Positions 15,092 to 19,274 of a stretch of 19,274 bases of DNA are shown one piece after another (within the stretch, counting starts at the first letter, position 1; each line of letters opens with the position of its first letter). The stretch spans positions 1 through 19,274 of the forward strand of contig CAYXEN010000052.1 in assembly GCA_964464035.1 (NCBI GenBank). Reading direction: 5' to 3'. The notes below the pieces were generated by a model that searched no databases, was not told the DNA's origin, and was given only the letters and a program-made list of their open reading frames with translations. Made by a program: the position numbers and the translations under genes. Origin of the DNA: CAYXEN01 sp964464035 (GTDB taxonomy: Bacteria; Krumholzibacteriota; Krumholzibacteriia; WVZY01).

Positions 15092-15120
15092 TTGACATAA
15101 TTCATTTTAGCTGATAAAGT
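15092..15120 (+). promoter_or_regulatory. Sigma70-type promoter for the phosphatase-ilvE-rpiB-glyA operon
   Basis: A perfect TTGACA (15092-15097), a 17-base AT-rich spacer and TAAAGT (15115-15120, four of six to TATAAT) lie about 30 bases before the phosphatase start codon. This gives a leader of roughly 25 bases. Confidence 0.55.
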
Positions 15121-15134
15121 TCGTAGAGCATTCT

Positions 15135-15142
15135 AGGGAAGG
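15135..15142 (+). promoter_or_regulatory. Ribosome site deciding the phosphatase start
   Basis: AGGGAAGG ends nine bases before TTG at 15152. It touches the alternative TTG at 15143, so the later start is preferred. Confidence 0.5.
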
Positions 15143-15151
15143 TTGCCTGGT

Positions 15152-15622
15152 TTGAAGAACTTGATATTCGTGTGTTCGGGGAACACATGCCGCAGCCCGC
15201 TCGCCGAGGGAATTGCGAGGAAGCTGTTTCCCGGGAAGTTGCTCGAAAAAATCAATGTTTCGTCGGCCGGCACTTCGGCCCTTGAAGGGCTCCCCGCGTC
15301 CTCCATGGCTATCAAGGTAGCCGAAAGGAACGCAATCGACCTCACTGCCCACAGGACCAGGCTCCTCACGAAATCTCTCATAGATCAGGCGGACCTGATC
15401 TTGACCATGACGGAGCAGCACCGCAGGACAACGGGCATCGTCGAGCCTTCCGCACTTGCATATACGCACCTGCTGAGCGAATTCTGTGACGAGGTCGAGG
15501 GTGATATCCAGGATCCGGTGGGAATGGGGCTCGACGCCTACGAAGAGACTTTCTCCGTGCTCGCGAAGTGCATAGAGGGGTTGAGAGGGAAGCTGGAGGA
15601 TTACAAGGGATGGAAGAAGTAG
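15152..15622 (+). CDS. Low-molecular-weight phosphatase, arginine-phosphatase-like
   Basis: This 156-residue enzyme has the LMW-PTP fold. The N-terminal P-loop VCSGNTCRSP contains CX5R (C8 nucleophile, R14). The general-acid Asp is D121 in DPVGMGLDAY (121-130). Classical tyrosine phosphatases usually have Ile or Leu before the second P-loop Cys and a DPYY motif. Here Thr12 and a DPVG segment match the YwlE-type protein-arginine phosphatases, where that Thr favours phospho-arginine. The neighbourhood (phosphatase, then rpiB, then glyA) also resembles Bacillus ywlE-ywlF-glyA. It could still be a tyrosine phosphatase or arsenate-reductase-like enzyme. The start is TTG 15152 (MKNLIFVC), chosen from the ribosome site and family length; TTG 15143 adds three residues. 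ilvE follows after 26 bases. Confidence 0.85.
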   Translation: MKNLIFVCSGNTCRSPLAEGIARKLFPGKLLEKINVSSAGTSALEGLPASSMAIKVAERNAIDLTAHRTRLLTKSLIDQADLILTMTEQHRRTTGIVEPSALAYTHLLSEFCDEVEGDIQDPVGMGLDAYEETFSVLAKCIEGLRGKLEDYKGWKK

Positions 15623-15648
15623 CTAGTCTAAAAGAGGGAAGGTGAACG

Positions 15649-16575
15649 ATGGCGCTGGAAAAGACCAAGAAAATATGGATGGACGGGAAGCTTGTCGATT
15701 GGGACGATGCCAATATACATGTGTGCTCCCACGTGATTCACTACGGGTCGTCGGTCTTCGAAGGAATGAGATGCTACAAGACTCCCGAGGGGGCGGCCGC
15801 TTTCAGGCTGGAATCGCACGTCAAGAGGCTCTTCGACTCGGCGAAGATTTACCGCATGGACGTGCCTTACACGATCGACGAGTTCAGCGACGCGATCCTG
15901 GAAACGATCCGCGTCAACGAACTCGAGGAGTGTTACATCCGCCCGGTCGTCTACCGCGGGTACGGCGAACTCGGGGTGAATCCTTTTCCCAACCCCGTCA
16001 ATGCTTTCGTCGCGGTCTGGAAGTGGGGCAAGTACCTGGGAGCCGAGGCCCTCGAGAACGGGGTCGACGTTTGCGTCTCCTCGTGGAACCGCATAAGCCC
16101 CAACACCCTTCCCGCTCTCGCCAAGAGCGGGGCGAACTACATGAACTCGCAACAAATCAAGATGGAAGCGATAAAGAACGGTTACGCCGAGGGCATCGCT
16201 CTCGACGTGGCCGGCTACGTCAGCGAAGGGAGCGGTGAGAACATTTTCATCGTCCGCGACGGCACGCTCTTCACGCCGCCGCTGGGAGCCTCGGTTCTCC
16301 CCGGCATCACCAGGGATTGCGTCATCAAGCTGGCGGGAGACCTGGGCTTGGATGTAGTGGAGCAGGCGATCCCCAGGGAAGCTCTCTACATCGCGGACGA
16401 GGTTTTCTTCACCGGCAGCGCAGCCGAGATAACCCCGATACGCAGCATCGACAAGATCCAGATAGGTGAAGGAAAGCGCGGCCCGGTGACACAGAGGCTC
16501 CAGGAGAGATTCTTCGGCATACTTTCATGCGAGATCGAGGACAAATACGGTTGGCTCACTTACGTATACGCGTAG
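15649..16575 (+). CDS. ilvE: Branched-chain amino acid aminotransferase
   Basis: This 308-residue class IV PLP aminotransferase catalyses the last step of Leu, Ile and Val synthesis, passing the amino group from glutamate to the branched 2-oxo acids. IWMDGKLVDWDDA (9-21) is the family opening, and HYGSSVFEGMRCY (31-43) lies in the substrate pocket. YIRPVVYRGYGELGVNP (96-112) follows. GANYMNSQQIKMEA (161-174) contains the PLP Lys K171. GYVSEGSGENIFIV (189-202) and LPGITRDCV (217-225) bind cofactor phosphate, and VFFTGSAAEITPI follows near 257. The length matches IlvE. GGAAGGTGA precedes ATG 15649 closely. It sits between the phosphatase and rpiB and is probably co-transcribed; its presence in this gene string is unusual compared with Bacillus. 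Confidence 0.95.
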   Translation: MALEKTKKIWMDGKLVDWDDANIHVCSHVIHYGSSVFEGMRCYKTPEGAAAFRLESHVKRLFDSAKIYRMDVPYTIDEFSDAILETIRVNELEECYIRPVVYRGYGELGVNPFPNPVNAFVAVWKWGKYLGAEALENGVDVCVSSWNRISPNTLPALAKSGANYMNSQQIKMEAIKNGYAEGIALDVAGYVSEGSGENIFIVRDGTLFTPPLGASVLPGITRDCVIKLAGDLGLDVVEQAIPREALYIADEVFFTGSAAEITPIRSIDKIQIGEGKRGPVTQRLQERFFGILSCEIEDKYGWLTYVYA

Positions 16576-16620
16576 GGGCATCCTCGCGGACGCGTTCGCA
16601 AACCAGGGAGACTGCATAGC

Positions 16621-17078
16621 ATGATCATCGCGCTCGGTTCCGATCACAACGGCGTCAAGTTCAAGGAAGCGTTGAAGAAACACCTCGAATCACTCGGACA
16701 CGAATGTGTGGACGTGGGCTCGCACGGGGAGGAAAGAGTCGACTATCCCGACTTCGCTTTCAAGGCGGCGGAGATGGTGTCGCGCGGCGAAGCCGATCGC
16801 GGGATTCTCGTCTGCGGTTCGGGGATAGGCATGTGCATGGCCGCCAACAAGGTCGAAGGCATCCGCGCCGCCCTCTGTCTCAACCCGGATGCTTCCAGGT
16901 TGAGCCGCGCCCACAACGACGCCAACGTTCTCACCCTCGCCGGTTGGCAGACCGAGAGGGACGATATATTCGAGATCGTGGACAATTTTCTCACCACCGG
17001 GTTCGAGGGCGGCAGGCACGCGCGCAGGGTGGACAAGATCATGGCGTACGAGAAAAATCGGCGGGAAGGGGCGAAATG

Positions 17079-17079
<1 letters not shown>
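16621..17079 (+). CDS. rpiB: Ribose-5-phosphate isomerase B
   Basis: This 152-residue RpiB/LacAB-family sugar-phosphate isomerase interconverts ribose 5-phosphate and ribulose 5-phosphate in the pentose phosphate pathway. Residues seen are GSDHNG (6-11) for the phosphate side, DYPDFA (41-46), VCGSGIGMCMAANK (64-77) with catalytic C65, and SRAHNDANVLTLAG (95-108) with H98 and N99. RHARRVDKI near the C-terminus supplies Arg/His for phosphate binding. The length equals the usual 145-155 residues. A GGGAG-type site lies about ten bases before ATG 16621. Its stop overlaps the glyA start as TGATG, so translation is coupled. rpiB next to glyA is a common bacterial arrangement. Confidence 0.95.
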
Positions 17080-18177
<1,098 letters not shown>

Positions 18178-18328
18178 GTTCGCTCCCGCCCGACGGGTCG
18201 GCGCGGCTCCAAATGCACGAACTTTCAGCGATAAACACCATCAAGGCTCTTTCCCTCGTTCACACCGACAGTCGAATCCGCACCAAGAACGAGCTTTTCG
18301 GATGTTCCCCCGCGGGAGGTGATGAGAT
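18178..18328 (+). other. Intergenic region between glyA and nrdR
   Basis: This 151-base spacer has no gene I can support. A small GC stem with CCGA/TCGG near 18190-18200 has no T-run, so I do not call a terminator. No convincing -35/-10 pair is seen, and nrdR may be read from the glyA operon. Confidence 0.5.
18314..18323 (+). promoter_or_regulatory. Strong ribosome site for the nrdR TTG start
   Basis: GGGAGGTGAT is highly complementary to the 16S rRNA tail and lies five bases before TTG 18329. It decides the start as TTG-AAA-TGC, reading MKCPEC. Confidence 0.75.
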
Positions 18329-18823
18329 TTGAAATGCCCCGAGTGCGGATACATGGAGGACAAGGTCGTCGATTCCAGGGCCACCAAGGAGGGTGAGGCC
18401 ATAAGGAGGCGGCGGGAATGCTTGAAGTGCGGACGCAGGTTCACGACGTACGAGTACATCGAGCACGTTCCGGTCATGGTCGTGAAGAAGGACGGGCGCA
18501 GGGAGCTCTACGAACGTGAAAAGCTTCTCACAGGATTGCTCAAGGCGTGTGAGAAGCGGCCGGTCTCGAGGGAGCAGCTCGAGAAGCTGGTCGACGAGGT
18601 GGAGACCGCCGTGTTCGGCAAGTTCAAGAGCGAGATCAAGTCGAGCGAGCTCGGCAACCAGATAATGGACAGGCTGCAGGCCATCGACGAAGTCGCCTAC
18701 GTTCGTTTCGCGTCCGTGTATCGCCAGTTCAAGGACGTGAACCAGTTCATGAGCGAATTGAAGGATCTGCTGGCGAAGAGCGGAAAGGACGCGGCTTCGG
18801 GAAGCGAGAAGCCCAAGAAATGA
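18329..18823 (+). CDS. nrdR: Transcriptional repressor NrdR
   Basis: This 164-residue repressor of ribonucleotide-reductase genes senses ATP/dATP. The zinc ribbon uses C3 and C6 (MKCPEC) and C31 and C34 (CLKCGRRFTT, 31-40); VDSRATKEG (14-22) and RRRREC (26-31) are the usual NrdR residues that contact DNA. The ATP-cone spans about 49-139, with KKDGRRELYEREKLLTGL (53-70) and EVAYVRFASVYRQFKDV (121-137). A Lys/Ser-rich tail of about 15 residues follows. The start is TTG, fixed by the family N-terminus MKCP and the strong GGGAGGTGAT site. It lies downstream of glyA, a neighbourhood common in bacteria that links one-carbon and nucleotide supply. NrdR boxes or reductase genes are not visible in this window. 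Confidence 0.95.
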   Translation: MKCPECGYMEDKVVDSRATKEGEAIRRRRECLKCGRRFTTYEYIEHVPVMVVKKDGRRELYEREKLLTGLLKACEKRPVSREQLEKLVDEVETAVFGKFKSEIKSSELGNQIMDRLQAIDEVAYVRFASVYRQFKDVNQFMSELKDLLAKSGKDAASGSEKPKK

Positions 18824-18881
18824 ATCCGGACCATGACACCGGATCCAGGCTCCTGAGAATCCGGGGCCAAGGAGGTGAACC
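18824..18881 (+). other. Short spacer with hairpin and consensus ribosome site
   Basis: ATCCGG and CCGGAT form a 6-bp stem with a 9-base loop right after the nrdR stop (within 18824-18844). ATCCGG recurs near 18858. No T-run follows. AAGGAGGTGA (18869-18878), fully complementary to the 16S anti-Shine-Dalgarno sequence, precedes the next gene by three bases. Confidence 0.45.
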
Positions 18882-19274
18882 ATGAGAAGAGCGAGAGTGA
18901 CGGGCGGGTTCGTAATAATCGTATCTTTGCTGCTGCTCGGGGGAAGCGTCCCGGTATCGGCCCCCGCGAAGGCGGAGAAGAAGGTGTTTCACGCGGGCTA
19001 CGGTTTCGAACCCGGGGAGACCGACAAGTTCAAGATGGAATTCAACCAAGAGATGGAGGTGCAAGGTTCGTCGATCGTCGTTCTAATCGACATGGAAACG
19101 ACGGAGAAGTGCGTCGAGGCGCTCGGTGACACCCTCTTCAAGATGGAACTCACCATAGACAAGATCGAAGCCTCGATTCGCAGGAACGACAAGTTGCTGG
19201 ACAGCGACGTCAGCGATCGCATGTCCGGCCAGACTTTCACTTTCGATTTGACGCCCAAAGGCGATACGCGGAAC
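18882..19274 (+). CDS. Partial secreted protein of unknown function
   Basis: The N-terminal 131 residues of a protein run off the window end. A signal peptide is clear: basic MRRARVTGG, hydrophobic FVIIVSLLLLGGSVPV, and a likely cut after SAPAKA or VSA. There is no lipobox Cys. The mature part is charged and strand-like (HAGYGFEPGETDKFKMEFNQ, then SSIVVLIDMETTEKCVEAL), with one Cys, then a MELTIDKIEASIRR segment and FTFDLTPKGDTR. It looks like a periplasmic or surface beta-domain protein; I do not recognise the family. The ATG at 18882 is fixed by a perfect AAGGAGGTGA three bases upstream. It follows nrdR by 58 bases, but a functional link is unlikely. Confidence 0.75.
   Translation, partial: MRRARVTGGFVIIVSLLLLGGSVPVSAPAKAEKKVFHAGYGFEPGETDKFKMEFNQEMEVQGSSIVVLIDMETTEKCVEALGDTLFKMELTIDKIEASIRRNDKLLDSDVSDRMSGQTFTFDLTPKGDTRN

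Larger units (their letters stand above)
14836..15151. other. 316-base intergenic region between divergent operons
   Basis: No gene is seen here. It is AT-richer than its surroundings, particularly 14990-15130. It holds the two leader hairpins of the beta-barrel-like gene (14856-14875 and 14884-14902) and a good plus-strand promoter candidate (15092-15120). A second TTGACA lies at 15046-15051 without a convincing -10. A weak minus-strand candidate has TTGATT (14945-14940), 18 bases and TGTAAA (14921-14916). Short plus-strand frames here have no domain features. Confidence 0.7.

Overview
The window is a GC-rich draft scaffold, with a 100-base run of N at 17796-17895, from a Gram-negative bacterium. 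Evidence for that is a signal-peptide-bearing beta-barrel-like protein ending in Phe, other secreted proteins, consensus Shine-Dalgarno sites (AAGGAGGTGA before 18882), and bacterial housekeeping genes (glyA, nrdR, rpiB, ilvE, an M17 aminopeptidase). Frequent AGG/AGA/ATA codons in a GC-rich background, several TTG/GTG starts and the gene mix suggest an uncultured lineage, perhaps an FCB-type candidate phylum. That placement is a guess from gene content.

Region 1 (about 1-11005) is a surface-polysaccharide locus made of two divergent arms. The minus arm, in transcription order, is GT4 glycosyltransferase (8872-7763), GT4 (7800-6571), class I methyltransferase (6581-5772), a 125-base gap with a hairpin and a promoter candidate, secreted heparinase II/III-like protein (5646-3304), methyltransferase (3299-2520), an unrecognised 397-residue probable alpha/alpha-toroid protein (2516-1323), and a GT4 resembling exosortase-associated enzymes (1342-116). 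Genes overlap or lie a few bases apart on each side of the 5.7-kb gap. The plus arm is a NodB-type polysaccharide deacetylase (9062) followed by a membrane GT2 synthase (9884), a NodB/NodC-like pair. Together they could build, N-deacetylate, methylate and trim an exported glycan.

Region 2 (11025-14835, minus strand) reads beta-barrel-like protein, geranylgeranyl-reductase-type flavoprotein, 2[4Fe-4S] ferredoxin overlapping it, then M17 leucyl aminopeptidase. The flavoprotein-ferredoxin pair suggests ferredoxin-dependent isoprenoid saturation.

Region 3 (15152-19274, plus strand) starts after a 316-base AT-richer intergenic region. It reads low-molecular-weight phosphatase of the arginine-phosphatase sequence type, ilvE, rpiB, glyA (interrupted by the assembly gap), nrdR, and a partial secreted protein running off the end. 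This resembles the ywlE-ywlF(rpiB)-glyA neighbourhood of Bacillus with ilvE inserted.

I saw no tRNA, rRNA, CRISPR array, transposase, phage gene or origin. The most interesting items are the unrecognised toroid protein inside the heparinase/methyltransferase cluster, the reductase-ferredoxin pair, the arginine-phosphatase-like enzyme and the structured leader before the beta-barrel-like gene. I did not find a clearly novel defence or mobile system.
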